Origin: Lycium barbarum
Lineage: Eukaryota > Streptophyta > Magnoliopsida > Solanales > Solanaceae
NCBI RefSeq assembly: GCF_019175385.1
Contig: NC_083338.1
Coordinates: 65,690,884-65,754,883 of the forward strand
Reading direction: 5' to 3'
DNA length: 64,000 nucleotides
The position numbers and the translations under genes were made by a program. Positions 9,848-21,482 of the stretch are shown one piece after another; positions within the stretch are counted from its first letter, which is position 1, and the number at the start of each line of letters is the position of its first letter. Below the pieces are notes generated by a model. It had not been told where the DNA came from and ran no database searches. It worked only from the letters and a program-made list of their open reading frames with translations.

Positions 9848-11275
9848 GCAACGTGAGGAAAGTTGTATAAACTAAGGAAATGTTGGCCGATTTTCTCTAG
9901 CTTTAGTAAGCACGTTCTTATGATCGATTAGCTAATGTTAATACGAACTTTCTTGAAGGTAGAAACGCGAGCATCGAAAGAGAACAATCAAGCGATAGAA
10001 TTGTTAAACGAAAGAGGTATGTAAGGCTAATCCTTTCCTTCTAAGGCATGACTACTATGGCATGAATCTTCCTATTTTTCCATGATCTTCCCACATAACG
10101 GAAATTATGAGTCTATGACTATAAGGAGCTACATATGTATAGGATAAAGAAAAGAGATAAGACACGAGTATGATAATGGATGATGATGATGAGTTTAAGT
10201 CTAAAGAATCCTAAAGTGAGATATGATGCCCATGAAGTTAATGATTCTAAGTATGGTCCCATTGATGCTTTTTCTTGTGTATAATCACCTTAAAACATTA
10301 GTCCTTTCAAGGTGAGATATGATGATTATGATTACTCCATAATGTAATCGGGGGTCCACGACCTCATGTCACTCCGACATCGCCATAGTTGCCTTCAATG
10401 TTCTAATATATGCTTTAATGATATTCGTATGGTAATGCTAAGGATGATGTTAATTTCATTTATGTATTTTATGTATATGTATGTATCTATGTATAGAACT
10501 CCCACTGCTCAGTTACGGATAACATCGAGTCCTGGAAGGGACGAGCACGGATAGCTTCGAGTCCCGGGAGGGCCGAGTACGGATACCATCGAGTCCCGGA
10601 AGGGCGGAGTACGGGTGTTACCGAGCCTATATGGCCGGGTACGGGGCTGTACTGCATTGTAAATTATTAAATATGTAAGCATGTGGATGAAATGACTGTA
10701 TCTCTAGGAGAATAAAGTGGTAAGTACGTATGACGAATGTTTAAAAAGTATTATGAGAAATGAACGGTTCTTTTATCTTATGCTATGCCTTATACTCTTA
10801 TCATGTTATTATCCACGCCTTACATACTCAGTACATTGCTCGTACTGACGTCTGTTTTCTTTGGACGCTGTGTTCATGTCCACAGGTAGACAGGGAGGGG
10901 ACCCAGATTCATAGGAGCAACTAGCAGACTTTGAGGGCACTCCATTGTTCCGGAGGAGCCATTGATTTATTATTTTGTGTACATATATGTTTTGGGCACG
11001 ACGGGGTCCTGTCCCGCCCATATGTCTAGTACTCTAGTAGAGGCTCGTAGATACGTATGTGTGGGTAGTATGGTCTCACGTTGTCCTTACTGTATGAACA
11101 TTATTTTGATAGTCGAAGGGCTCATGTATATAAAGGTAATTATGTTTCAAATGAAAATGGTTTTCCTACGACTATGAGCATAAGAAATACGATTGTACGC
11201 AGAATGAGTAATAGAACGAGTGGTGGTCGGTGGTTAGCTCCGGGTACCCGTCATAGCCCTAGCCGGGTCGTGACA
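9848..11275 (+). repeat. 5' LTR of element F, second part
   Basis: This continues F's LTR after element A and its target duplication, and aligns with 16790-18244 of the 3' LTR. It carries a tandem array, the twin hairpins (10829-10868, with CGTCT pairing to GGACG) and the GGGTCGTGACA end. Confidence 0.9.
10514..10645 (+). repeat. Tandem array in the F 5' LTR
   Basis: Three full units of about 32 bases, with the core CATCGAGTCCCGGAAGGGC and TACGGATA between units, are followed by one or two degenerate units. The 3' LTR copy has one more full unit. Confidence 0.85.
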
Positions 11276-11279
11276 AAAG

Positions 11280-11293
11280 TGGTATCAGAGCAG
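11280..11293 (+). other. Primer-binding site of element F (initiator Met tRNA)
   Basis: TGGTATCAGAGCAG follows the LTR end by four bases. Confidence 0.95.
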
Positions 11294-11334
11294 TTCAGTC
11301 CTAGAAAGTGTCTACGAGCCGTGTCTAGTAGAGT

Positions 11335-11373
11335 CTTGTTTATGGTGTGTTTCGCACCATACTAATAAACAGG
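11335..11373 (+). other. Leader hairpin of element F (decayed)
   Basis: The stem is kept with one bulged A and some G-U pairs. The loop TTTCGCAC has lost the palindrome seen in A, B and D. Confidence 0.5.
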
Positions 11374-11489
11374 AGGCTACTGGGAATTTAGGAAACATGA
11401 CCATTCTTCTTCTTACTGGATCGTGCCATAGAGCCAAGTTATAGGATTTTCCCCTCCCTAATGGTGCTCTTATGATTTCAGCAAAGCTG

Positions 11490-12236
11490 ATGAAAGGAAA
11501 AGCTACTGCAGCCAAGAAGGGCAAGGCAGTGATTGTAGAAGGGCTTGAACGGGGGCCATCTACTAATATGGAGGAGAATGAACCCCAAAATAAGGCCCTA
11601 TCTCGGTTTTCCCGTACCTCACCCACTTTAGAGGATTAGAGGGGATCCTCAACCTTAGCTCCCGCACCCCCAGTCCCTCCTCCAGATGCCTCAGGACAAG
11701 AAATGAGACAGGCCATTCTTTTACTGACTCAGTTAGTAGCCGCTCAAGCTCAGTGGCAGGATGTGGGCCACGGTAACAGGGGTCAGAGAAAGAGTGTTAA
11801 TTCTCTAGGGTTTGATCATGAGTTTAGGGGTGCTCCAAGACAACAATTCTCCAGGAACTCAGTTCGTTCAACAACTAGCGCTCCTCCACAGTTTCTTGGA
11901 CCCGTGTTTGATGGATCTACTAATTCTAGGCCGCCCCAGAGTCTCAGAGTTCCCAATTCTCGAAATAGGGGTGAATCAAGCCAGATGAGATTACCTGTAC
12001 CACGATGTAGTCAATGCAGAAAGTTACATTCTGGACCGTGCCGCTTGGGTTCGGATGTTTGTTATGCCTGTGCTCGGCCAAGCCATTTTAAGCGTGATTG
12101 TCCATTGCTACGTGGCAAAGATAGTGTTCGGTCTACGAGAGTGGTAGCTGGCTCTTCATCATCAGTACGCCCTCCTAGGCGGAGGCCGCAGATAGTAGCA
12201 GGATGTGATAGAGATCAAGAGAAATGCCGAGTCTAA
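11490..12236 (+). pseudogene. gag of element F: capsid-less, zinc knuckle kept
   Basis: The frame opens at ATG 11490, nine bases after TGATTTCAG, with MKGKATAAKKGKA, a basic start like other gags here. One stop (TAG near 11637) interrupts it, then it is open from 11703 to 12236. It passes directly from the N-terminal segment (RQAILLLTQLVAAQAQ) to the arginine- and glutamine-rich linker, skipping about 200 residues of capsid present in I and D. The nucleocapsid knuckle is intact: C-x2-C-x4-H-x4-C in CYACARPSHFKRDC. Such a protein could bind RNA but not form particles. It may be decay or a retained RNA-binding function; I favour decay. Confidence 0.8.
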
Positions 12237-12406
12237 GTGGATCGCAGCGCCATACTTATGCATTAGCTGGGCGACAGGATCTTGAGTATCCCTCAGATAT
12301 TGTCCCAGGTATGTTTTCAGTAATCTCTTATGATATGTATGCGCCGATTGATTCGGGTCCTACGTTGTCATATATTACTCCCGATGTGATGATTGTGTTG
12401 AGGTGA
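12224..12406 (+). pseudogene. Protease start of element F, truncated
   Basis: In a frame shifted from gag, this reads LAGRQDLEYPSDIVPG and then APIDSGPTLSYITPD. That matches the retropepsin of related elements, including the catalytic Asp in D-S-G. Homology ends about ten residues after the active site, where the PR of I and H continues for another 80 residues. The enzyme would be inactive. Confidence 0.75.
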
Positions 12407-12412
12407 AAAATC

Positions 12413-15089
12413 TGAGCCAATCCAACAATTTGAGATGACTATATTTGTCAGTGACCTAGTGATAGCTAGAATCATGATTTATGAGTAAGTTGATTGACAG
12501 TGAGTGAACATAAATAAAATGTGTACGTATATATATATTGGACTTCTAGACCGAGTGTGCAGGCACAACTTATGACACAAGCTCTATTATTTATATCCTT
12601 TAATAATAAGTTATCCTGTGTTGCTGAGTTTCCTATTATGTGTGTCCCGATATATGTCCTATTAAGGCATCGGACGTGTTGTTTTGGGGCTATGTGCAGG
12701 TTTGGGATTATTATGTTTACAAGAGAAATCTTGCTGAAATTTTCCCAAGAATCTAAAGGAAATTGCGAGAACCGTAGACAGCATTGTTGTGGAAAGAAGA
12801 GAAGGCCAGTAACGGGTGATTGAGAATGGAGCTATTGGTTAAAATGTAGGATAGACATAGCGAGTATGTATTATACCAAGAGAATGATGTGCTCGGAATA
12901 GAATGAATGTTTATACACTAAGGAGGATTAAAAGGGATAAGCACTTTAGAAGAAGTTGCAAGTTAGAAAGTTTGGTTAGTTCCCTTCGTTTTGGGAAGCA
13001 TTAAGTTATGAGATAAACTTGAGGTGTGTGTGTACGCTGATGCGCGATGCGCCAAATCAGATTATTGAGCTATGCTTCGCCTAAGGAATAGAGTGGGAGA
13101 GACTTTCATGTCACTTTAAGCTAACCTTAATGACCTTGGCGATACTTTGAGAAAAGAGACTAGAAGAGATGTGTTCACAAAAACGCTTTGCCTAGTAACT
13201 GGTTGACCTTGTGATCGCGGTTGTGTTCTGTGTTATAGTTTAAGTTATACCTCCAGGAATCTGTTCGGATGATATTACGACAGGGATTGCTATTATAGAT
13301 ATGAGGAAAAGCGAAAATAAGATAAAAGTGATCGGCAAAATAGAAGCATGACAAGTGATGAACGCCCAGCATACGTGATGTACGTGGTAGAAGCGTTAAA
13401 AATAAGGAAGGAAGGGTAGGAGCGAGGCAATAGGAGGGAAGCCCACTAGAGCAGTAACTCGATAAGCGGAGGATGGAACAGAATAAAAACCTGCGGATCC
13501 CCTAATACTACGAGGAAATGTTAGTGGATGTCGTGAAGCGGCTTAAACTTTTAATCAAGCCATGAGAGCGGTGTGGCTAATTAAATTCTGACCCGAGGTA
13601 TGGAACAAACTATCGAGTAAGATATCTTATATGTGCAGGGCGACTTTACACAACATCTTTTCGGAGAATTCTAAAAGGACCATGTATTACCCAGCCATTA
13701 ATATGTTGAGGTGGTGGAGGATAGTACTTCTATGGCAGTGTGAATTGATCAGAGGAGATTATGTAAAGAGCGACGTTGAATCTTAAGTAGCAGCTTTATC
13801 AAAAGGGAGTCAATGATACTCAATGTTTAGGACTATTGTCCTATGAATGAAATCATTTGAGAAAAAGGATGAGAATTAAGACAAAAGAAGAAACAAGGTT
13901 TGATTGTGAATGATCAATGAACTGACTTTATATATGTCAAGACAACAACAAATGGAGTCGCGTCCTCGGTGAGTTATGCACTGAAAGTCTTAAAGAAAGA
14001 TTTTGAGAAAAAAGGTGAGTTAAGAGAGGCTAAGTTGAGGACGATACGGTATAGAGAGTATAGAGTGAATATAAGTTATACTAGTGGAAATGGCGAGCAT
14101 ACAAGATGGTCTATGGGTGTTGATAGAAGTAATGAAAGAAACATAGGGCTAAAGGCAATCCCCTTATAGTTGATAGTGGTGGCAATAAGCGGGTGACCAA
14201 CAGAGACCATCAAAGAAGTAGCCTCCGACTATCCGAGGCAATGTGACCGCCGAAGGCGTAAGAATGAGATGACATAGGATATGGGCCGTAGAACGTAAAA
14301 CGGGCGGAGAATCCAACATAGTAGTCGTACAATAATAAATAAATTACGGGGTAGATTTAACCGATGTGCATATGACATAAGAGTAATATTAATCCCAATG
14401 AGATACATCGCGTGAGTATCGCGGCTTCAGCTCAAGCGCAAGATAGATAGGAATAAACTGGTGTTTCCATATAATAAGGGCCCATACGAATGATTTTATA
14501 GCGAGGAGTTACAAGTGACGAGAGTAAGATTCGGACTAAAAGGGGAGAAGTGAATGATAGAGTGAGATGGGAAGTCAAATGCAAATAGTCACCGCGAACA
14601 AGTTACATGGATGTGAAGTTTCAATGTCGCATAACAATTTAGGAAGCATTGCATAGTGAAAGCCTTAAAGGCGGGGTGATTGACTCAGACTTTAGTAATG
14701 CCTTTGCCAACGGAAAGGTGCGGCGCTAGTAATAAGAGAGGGCCGAAATGGAAATGAATTATCTAAAAGCGTGTAAATACTAGATGGTAGCAACAAACAT
14801 TCAAAAGGAAAAGATATGTATGGTGGTCATTTAGAAGAAAAGTTGATGGATTGTGCGAGAGTTTCAAGCTTAAGGTACTCAAACGCAAGGAAAATTAAGG
14901 CCGCATAGCGCAGTAAATGTAGTAAGATAGATTTAGACGAGACACTGGAAGCGAGCAGTGGGAATGAAGAAGGAAATAAGGAGTAAACTTGTGTGAGACA
15001 ATTCCGCGGTACCGTTCAAGGGTGAGGATGGATTTAGAGTTGAAATAGGGGCGGCAGTGTAAGGAGTCATATAAGCTACCTATGATAAT
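12413..15089 (+). other. Non-coding, purine-rich middle of element F
   Basis: I find no reverse transcriptase, RNase H or integrase core here in any frame. Near 12660-12770 there is a weak match to the post-intron block of A and C (GGGATTATTATGTTTACAAG... against GGGATAGTAAGAAATACAG...). The rest is rich in A and G with short frames only. It resembles the middle of element C in composition, which may mean shared non-coding filler. Confidence 0.6.
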
Positions 15090-15611
15090 TTGTCAAAATG
15101 CTTGGTTCTCTACCAGTGCCTAAAGACCGATACATTTCGAGAAATAGGAGAAATACAGCTAATAGGACCTGAGTTAATTCAACAAGAAGTAGAAAAAGTC
15201 AAGGTGATACGAGATCGATTATTGACAGCCCAAGGTCTCCAAAAATATTATGTGGACAACCGCCGGCGAGACTTAGAATTTCAAGTTGATGACTGGGTAT
15301 TTTTGAAGGTATCGCCAATGAAAGAAGTGATTAGATTTGGTAAGAAAGGAAAGTTAAGTCCTCGATACATTGGACCTTATAAGATTATCCACAAGGTGGG
15401 TCAAGTAGCTTATGAATTGGACCTACCTCTAGAAATTGAATTAGTCCATCCCATTTTCCATGTCTCAATGCTCCGAAAGTGTGCTGGAGATCCTATGAGG
15501 TATGTATGTTTTCTTTTTATACATATGGGTCGTGTGTGGCCAACTTATATTGCTATTGTGCTGTGGCCCTGTGAGGCAATGTTATTGTGGGCTGTTGTGA
15601 CAGGATGGTAG
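15090..15611 (+). pseudogene. Integrase C-terminus of element F, chromodomain missing
   Basis: An open frame of 173 codons carries the end of a Ty3/gypsy integrase: IQLIGPELIQQ, LEFQVDDWVFLKVSP, LSPRYIGPYKI and VHPIFHVSMLRKC. The matching part of H and I goes on to a chromodomain. F instead jumps after GDPMR into the post-pol sequence (GTATGTATG...CCCTGTGAGGC), so the last 60 residues or so are untranslated-region sequence read through. The chromodomain normally guides integration to heterochromatin. Confidence 0.85.
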
Positions 15612-15665
15612 GGCCACATTACAGGGGAAACTCTAGCGAAATTTTCGTAGAATTCCCGAGCGCTT

Positions 15666-15700
15666 AACATTCGAGGACGAATGTTCTTAAGGGGGAAAAA
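15666..15700 (+). other. Polypurine tract of element F with upstream hairpin
   Basis: AACATTCG and CGAATGTT form a perfect 8-pair stem with an AGGA loop (15666-15685). AAGGGGGAAAAA follows and touches the LTR start. Confidence 0.85.
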
Positions 15701-18244
15701 TGTTACACCTCAAAAAAATTTCCGTTGATGCACAGTGAATAGACTAAGGAAGAGGACGATGTATATGACATTTCGATATGTAAGGAATGACATTTGATGA
15801 CCCTAATTAAGATATCAAAGACATTCGAGGTAAGGGGAGAAAGTTTGCCAAGAGAAGGAAAGGCATACGATATGTATCAGAAAGGATTTACGAGTAACAA
15901 GTTAATGATGATTTAATGATGCTTTGGAGAAGAGTTATAATGTCCCATAGATTGTTAATGAGGTGATAAACAAGTGTCAAGAAGGTTCCCTAAGGATTAG
16001 AGATCAAATGAGTCGACGAGAACGAACTTCGAAAAACTGGGCAATATATGGTCCAACATACGGACCGTATAAAACATACTGGCCGTATGTTAGGCCGTAT
16101 GTTCTGCCCAGAATGGAGACCTTCACTGGACCAAACATACGGCCAGACATACGGTCCTTATAAAAGATACGGACCGTATGTTGGTCCGTGAATTCGAGTC
16201 GAGACAGATTTTAAGGTTGATATAAGGGGGCCAAGTTCATTTAATTCATTTCATTTTCTCACTCTACACTTCAAGAACACTCTATAAATATCTCCACCCT
16301 TCTTCCATAAGAACTCAAGATAAATTCATGATCAACTTCATCAAACCAAGAGAATCAAGTGTAAGAAACTCATTAGAGTTCATCCAAGTCAAGAAATCCC
16401 ATTGGAAGTGAACTAGGGTTTTGGCACAAGTGAAGTATTTCCACTCAAGGCTCATTCCCACACTATCTAAGATAATATTTATGATGATTCCATGTTGTTC
16501 AAGGTATTGAGAGGTTGAAAGACTTGGATTGTAGAAGGAGATAGAAAATGGGTCATGAATGTGGGAATAGTGGTATTTTTGAGTAGTAGTTTGGAATATG
16601 TTGTGATTATGGATATGTTATAAATGACATTAAGAACATGAGATAAACATTATATGTGAGAAAACGTACTAGGGTGCTATGACCATGACTACAGATGAAT
16701 TAGAGTGAAATTTAGAAATATGGATGAATAAAGAGTGTTGGTTATATTGTTTGAATGTTCTTATACACATTTGGGAGTTGATATGTCACGTGAGGAAAGT
16801 TGTATAAACTAAGATAATGTTGCCCGATTTTCTCTAGCTTTAGTAAGCACGTTCTTATGATCGATTAGCTAATGTTAATACAAACTTTCTTGAAGGTATA
16901 AATGTGAGCATCGAAGGAGAACAATCAAGCGATAGAATTGTTAAATGAAAGCGGTATGTAAGGCTACTCCTTTCCTTCTATGGCATGACTCCTATGGCAT
17001 GAATCTTCCCATTTTTCCATGATCTTCCCACATAACGGAAATTATTAGTCTATGACTATAAGGAGCTACATATGTATAGGATAAAGAAAAGAGATAAGAC
17101 ACGAGTATGAAAATGGATGATGATGATGAGTTTAAGTCTAAAGAATCCTAAAGTGAGATATGATGCTCATGAAGTTAATGATTCAAAGTATGGTCCCATT
17201 GATGCTTTTTCTTGTATATACTCACCTTAAAACGTTAGTCCTTTCAAGGTGAGATATGATGATTATGATTACTCCATAATGTAATCGGGGGTCCACGACC
17301 TCATGTCACCCCGACATCACCATAGTTTCCTTCAATATTCTAATATATGCTTTAATGATAGATGTATGGTAATGTTAAGGATGATGTTAGTTTCATTTAT
17401 ATAATTTATGTACATGAATGTATGTATGCATAACACTCCCACTGCTCAGTTACGGATAACATCGAGTCCCGAAAGGGCTGAGTACGGATAACATCGAGTC
17501 CCGGAAGGGCCATGTACGGATAGCATCGAGTCCCAGGAGGGACGAGTACGGATACCATCGAGTCCCGAGAGGGCCAAGTACGGGTGTTACTGAGCCTATA
17601 TGGCCGGGTACGGGGCTGTATTGCATTGTAACTTATTGCATATGTAAGCATGTGGATGAAACGAGTGTATCTCTAGGAGAATAAAGGGGTAAGTACGTAT
17701 GACTAATGTTTAAAATGTATTATGAGAAATGAATGGTTCTTTTATCTTATGCTATGCCTCATGCTCTTATCATGTTATTATCCACGCTTTACATACTCAG
17801 TACATTGCTCGTACTGACGTCCGTTTTCTTTGGACGCTGTGTTCATGCCCACAGGTAGACAGGAAGGCGACCCAGATTCATAGGATCTACTAGCATACTT
17901 TGAGGGCATTCCATTGTTCCGGAGGTGCCATTGATTTATTATTTTGTGTACATATATTTTTTGGGCACGACGGGGTCCTGTCCCGCCCATATGTCTAGTA
18001 CTTTAGTAGAGGCTCATAGATACATATGTGTGGGTAGTATGGTCTCACGATGTCCTTATTGTATGAACATTATTTTGATAGCCGAAGGGCTCATGTATAT
18101 AAAGGTAATTATGTTTCAAATGAAAATGGTTTTCCTGGGACTATGAGCATAAGAAATATGACTGTACGCAGAATGAGTAATAGAACGAGTGGTGCTCGGT
18201 GGTTATCTCCGGGTACCCGTCATGGCCATAGCCGGGTCGTGACA
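15701..18244 (+). repeat. 3' LTR of element F
   Basis: An uninterrupted copy of F's LTR (2544 bp), from TGTTACACCTC to GGGTCGTGACA. It contains the palindrome array (16043-16190), TATAAGG (16221-16227), the tandem array and the twin hairpins (17798-17836). It gives the empty-site sequence for the insertion of A. Confidence 0.95.
17451..17620 (+). repeat. Tandem array in the F 3' LTR
   Basis: Four full units of about 32 bases plus degenerate ones. This is one unit more than in the 5' LTR, so the arrays have changed since insertion. Confidence 0.85.
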
Positions 18245-18249
18245 ATAGT

Positions 18250-19190
18250 TCTCCCTTCTGAGGCAGAATATGGAGCCCCATGACTTTATTGATAGCATGC
18301 AAAGGACTTTGAGGGTCATGCAATCTAATAAGGTTGAGTCGGTGGCGTTGGCTTCTTATAGGCTCCGTGATGTTAAAGTGCAATGGTACCAGGCGTGGGA
18401 ACTATCTAGGGGAGAGGATGCCCTCCAGCCATTTGGCAAGAGTTTTCAGATGCTTTCATTTTTCATTATTTGCCGCCAGAGGTTCTGCGAGCTTAAGCAG
18501 ATAGGTTTTTACATTTTCAGCCGGGCAGCTTGAGTGTTCGAGAGTATAGTGTGCACTTTGATTCATTGGCTAAATATTCCCCAGCTATGGTGGCTGAGAT
18601 GGAGGATCGAGTTCATTGTTTCATGGTCGGTTTCGGGCCACATTTGATTGAAGAGTGTACGATAGCTGCGATATGGATATTTTCTGTATATAGGCATATG
18701 CACAGAATCTGGAGGATCGTAAGCATCAGCAAAGGATAGAGTGTGAGCTTGATCGGGGCCATGGCAAGAGGGCTAGATCTTTAGATATTGCTGGTGAGTT
18801 TAGGGGAGGACAGAGACAACAGTATTCTCAGTATCCATTCCATTCAGCAGCGAGTGCACCTCCGCGATTTTTGGGCCAGAGGTTTGATCGATCTTCTTAT
18901 TCTGGAATGGGTCAGAGTTTCAGATATTTGGGTTCTCAGTACAGACCGGAGTCAGGCCAGGTGAGACCACCTTTTCCGCGGTGTAAACAGTGTGGTAGAT
19001 TACACTCTGGACAGTGTCGATTGGGATCAGATGCTTGTTATTCTTATGGCCAGTCAGGTCATGTGATGAGGGAGTGTCCGGCCAGAGGTGGTATAGCTAT
19101 TGTTCAGCCTATAGGGTCCGTAACTGGTTCTTCTTTATCTATACGCCCTTCAGGGAACGGTTCTCAGATACAGCAAGACGTGGTAGAGGA
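18250..19190 (+). pseudogene. gag of element E, continued after F
   Basis: The frame picks up with FSLLRQNMEPHDFIDSMQRTLRVM, completing the DPPE motif left at 642. Capsid-like segments follow: YRLRDVKVQWYQAW, then after a frameshift near 18530 REYSVHFDSLAKYSPAM and GPHLIEECT. The nucleocapsid knuckle reads CYSYGQSGHVMREC, so its second Cys is replaced by Tyr. Another frameshift near 19170 precedes the protease. It is not functional. Confidence 0.85.
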
Positions 19191-20927
19191 AGGGGTGAAA
19201 CATCTTGTTCGAGCGGTCTTCAGAACAGCATCTGTGCATTGGTTGGTAGACAGGATCATGAGTCGTCTCCTGATGTTGTTACAGGTATACTATCAGTTTC
19301 CTCCTATGATGTATACGCACTGATTTATCCAGGTTCCACTTTATCATATGTTAGTCCATTTGTTGCTGGCAAGTTTGGGATAAAGTCTGAATCGATTAAA
19401 CTTTTTGAGGTGTTTACACCAGTTGGTGATCCCGTTATAGCTAGGATAGTATATCGAGGTTATGTAGTGATAGTTTGCAATCGCCACACCATAACAGATT
19501 TGATTGGGTTAGACATGATCGATTTTGATGTTATTATGGGTATGGATTAGTTGGCTTCTTGCTATGCTAATGTTGATTATAGAATGAAAGTTGTCCGATT
19601 CCAATTTTCAGATGAGCCAGTTTTAGAGTGGAAAGGTAATGCAAGCAAAATGATCAGAAAAGGGTACATTTATCACCTGGTTCGATTTCAGGATGTACAA
19701 GTAGAATCACCGACCCTTCAGTCTATCCCTATGGTCAATGAGTTTCCAGAGGTGTTCCCAGATGAGCTTCCAGGCATTCCGCTAGAGCAGAAGACTGATT
19801 TTACTATCGATCCATTACCAGATACTCGGCTAATAGCCAGTCCTCCTTATAGAATAGCACCTAAAGAGTTGAAAGAATTGAAGGAGCAACTAAGGAATTT
19901 ACTCGAGAAGGGATTTTTTAGGCCCAATACATCGCTGTGGGGAGCGCCGGTATTATTTGTAAGAAATAAATATGGCTCCTTGCGAATGTGTATTGATTAT
20001 AGCCAAATGAATAAAGTGACTATGGAGAATAAGTATCCATTTCCGAGGATTGATGATTTATTTGACCAGCTGCAAGGTGCCAGATATTTTTTAAAGGTAG
20101 ACTTAAAATCGGGGCATCATCAGGTTAGGGTGAAGGAGGAGGACATTCCGAAGACGTCATGCAGGACCAGATATGGGCACTATGAGTTTTGCGTTATGTC
20201 ATTCGGGTTAACTAATGCTCCAGCTATATTCATGAACTTGATGAATCGTGTATTTAGACCCTTCCTAGATCTGTTCATGATCATGTTTATAGATGATATT
20301 CTGGTTTATTACTCGTTAGTGGCCAAGCATGCAGATCATCTACGTGTAGTGCTTAGAGTTCTTCAAGATAGAAAGTTATATGCAAAGCTTTCTAAGTGTG
20401 AGTTCTGGTTGAACTCTGTGTCTTTTCTTGGTCAAATCATTTCAGACGAAGGCATTAGAGTGGATACCCAAAAGATTGAAGCTGTGAAGAATTGGTCAAG
20501 GCCCACGACACCAACAGAGATACGCAGTTTCTTGGGTCTGGCATGATATTATAGTAGCTTGGTAGAAGAAGTTTCTTCTTTTTCAGCCCCATTAACCAAG
20601 CTGACTCAGAAATTAACCAATTTCCAATGGATGGATGCGTGTGAGCGGAGTTTCCAAATACTGAAGGACAAGCTGACCTCAGCACCCGTCTTGACTCTAC
20701 CAGAGAGAACAGATGGCTATGTTATATATTGTGATGCTTCAGGTATTTGGTTGGGATGTGTGTTGAAGCAACATGGCAAGCTTTTTGCTTATGCCTCTAG
20801 ACAACTAAAGACCCATGAGAAGAATTATCCAATCCATGATCTTGAGTTAGTTGCAGAGATCCATGCTTTGAAAATATGGAGGCACTACTTATACAGTGTC
20901 CACGTTGATATCTATACCGACCATAAG
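19190..20927 (+). pseudogene. pol of element E: PR, RT and part of RNase H
   Basis: One frame with a TAG at 19548 and a TGA at about 20544 encodes three domains. The protease active site reads ALIYPGSTLSYV, with Tyr where the catalytic Asp belongs. The reverse transcriptase spans about 19750-20540, with [18 protein letters not shown] and the catalytic FIDDILVYY (variant of Y-x-D-D). RNase H starts near 20600 with [16 protein letters not shown] and [13 protein letters not shown], and is cut at DIYTDHK by element D. Integrase is absent. Order and motifs fit a Tekay-type chromovirus. Confidence 0.9.
20923..20927 (+). repeat. Left target sequence of element D
   Basis: ATAAG precedes D's TGTTACATCTC inside the RNase H coding region. 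The right copy is missing because D's 3' end is deleted. Confidence 0.6.
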
Positions 20928-21329
20928 TGTTACATCTCATAATTTTGTACGAGAGATTCGTTATGTGGTAGTTGTTCAATGGTGGACACTGGAGTTATTG
21001 TCTATGATATATGAGATAATATGCACCTATCATATGGTTATGAGGGTTTAAGTTCATGTAATAGGTTATGGAAGGATTGGAGAACAAGTGAATCAAGGAG
21101 ACAAAGTTTTGGAACTTTGGAGAAAAATTGGGCAAGGTTTGTACGATAATTTTTGTCTAACTTGAGAAAGAATATCTCCTAGGATATCAGAAGTTTTGAA
21201 GTGAAACAAAAGCCTAAATTGAATTTTAGGAAGTCTAGTTTCCAACGCAACAAACCGCTCATTGATCCGACATCGGAATCAAATGTTATGAGAATTTTAA
21301 GACGGACTGCCAGAGCAGAGATTAACTCT

Positions 21330-21415
21330 GCGCGAACGCGCCTGGAGGAAGCGGGAACACACAGAGGAGCAAGGGATAACCAGCACGAAAGCGCCCCAGG
21401 GTGGCGCGAACGCGC
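21330..21415 (+). promoter_or_regulatory. GCGCGAACGCGC repeats upstream of the D TATA box
   Basis: GCGCGAACGCGC occurs at 21330-21341 and 21404-21415, with a degenerate copy GCACGAAAGCGC at 21383-21394. CCTGG after the first and CCAGG before the last form an inverted pair. The array sits 40-125 bases before a TATA box. This parallels the ATACGG arrays of F and H. Confidence 0.55.
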
Positions 21416-21455
21416 TAAGCAAATTCGAGGTCGGTGCATACCGACTCTAGAACGA

Positions 21456-21482
21456 TATAAAAGGGGGTAAACCCCCTTTTAT
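21456..21482 (+). promoter_or_regulatory. TATA box inside a perfect palindrome, D LTR
   Basis: TATAAAAG (21456-21463) overlaps the arm ATAAAAGGGGGT, which pairs perfectly with ACCCCCTTTTAT across two bases (21457-21482). Just upstream GTCGGT and ACCGAC form another short hairpin (21430-21445). Confidence 0.7.

Larger units (their letters stand above)
643..18244 (+). mobile_element. Element F: deleted Ty3/gypsy element (contains element A)
   Basis: F has two LTRs of about 2.55 kb once element A is removed: 643-1774 plus 9848-11275, and 15701-18244. It also has a Met-tRNA primer-binding site and a polypurine tract. A near-perfect target duplication and the exact continuation of E's gag on both sides show it jumped into E. 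The 4.4-kb internal region holds a Gag lacking capsid, a protease start, 2.7 kb of degenerate DNA and an integrase C-terminus. No reverse transcriptase is recognisable, so F could move only with help from another element. Confidence 0.9.

Noticed and set aside
15090..15611. A host chromodomain or integrase-like gene
   Set aside because: It is flanked by F's polypurine tract and 3' LTR and matches the integrase ends of H and I.
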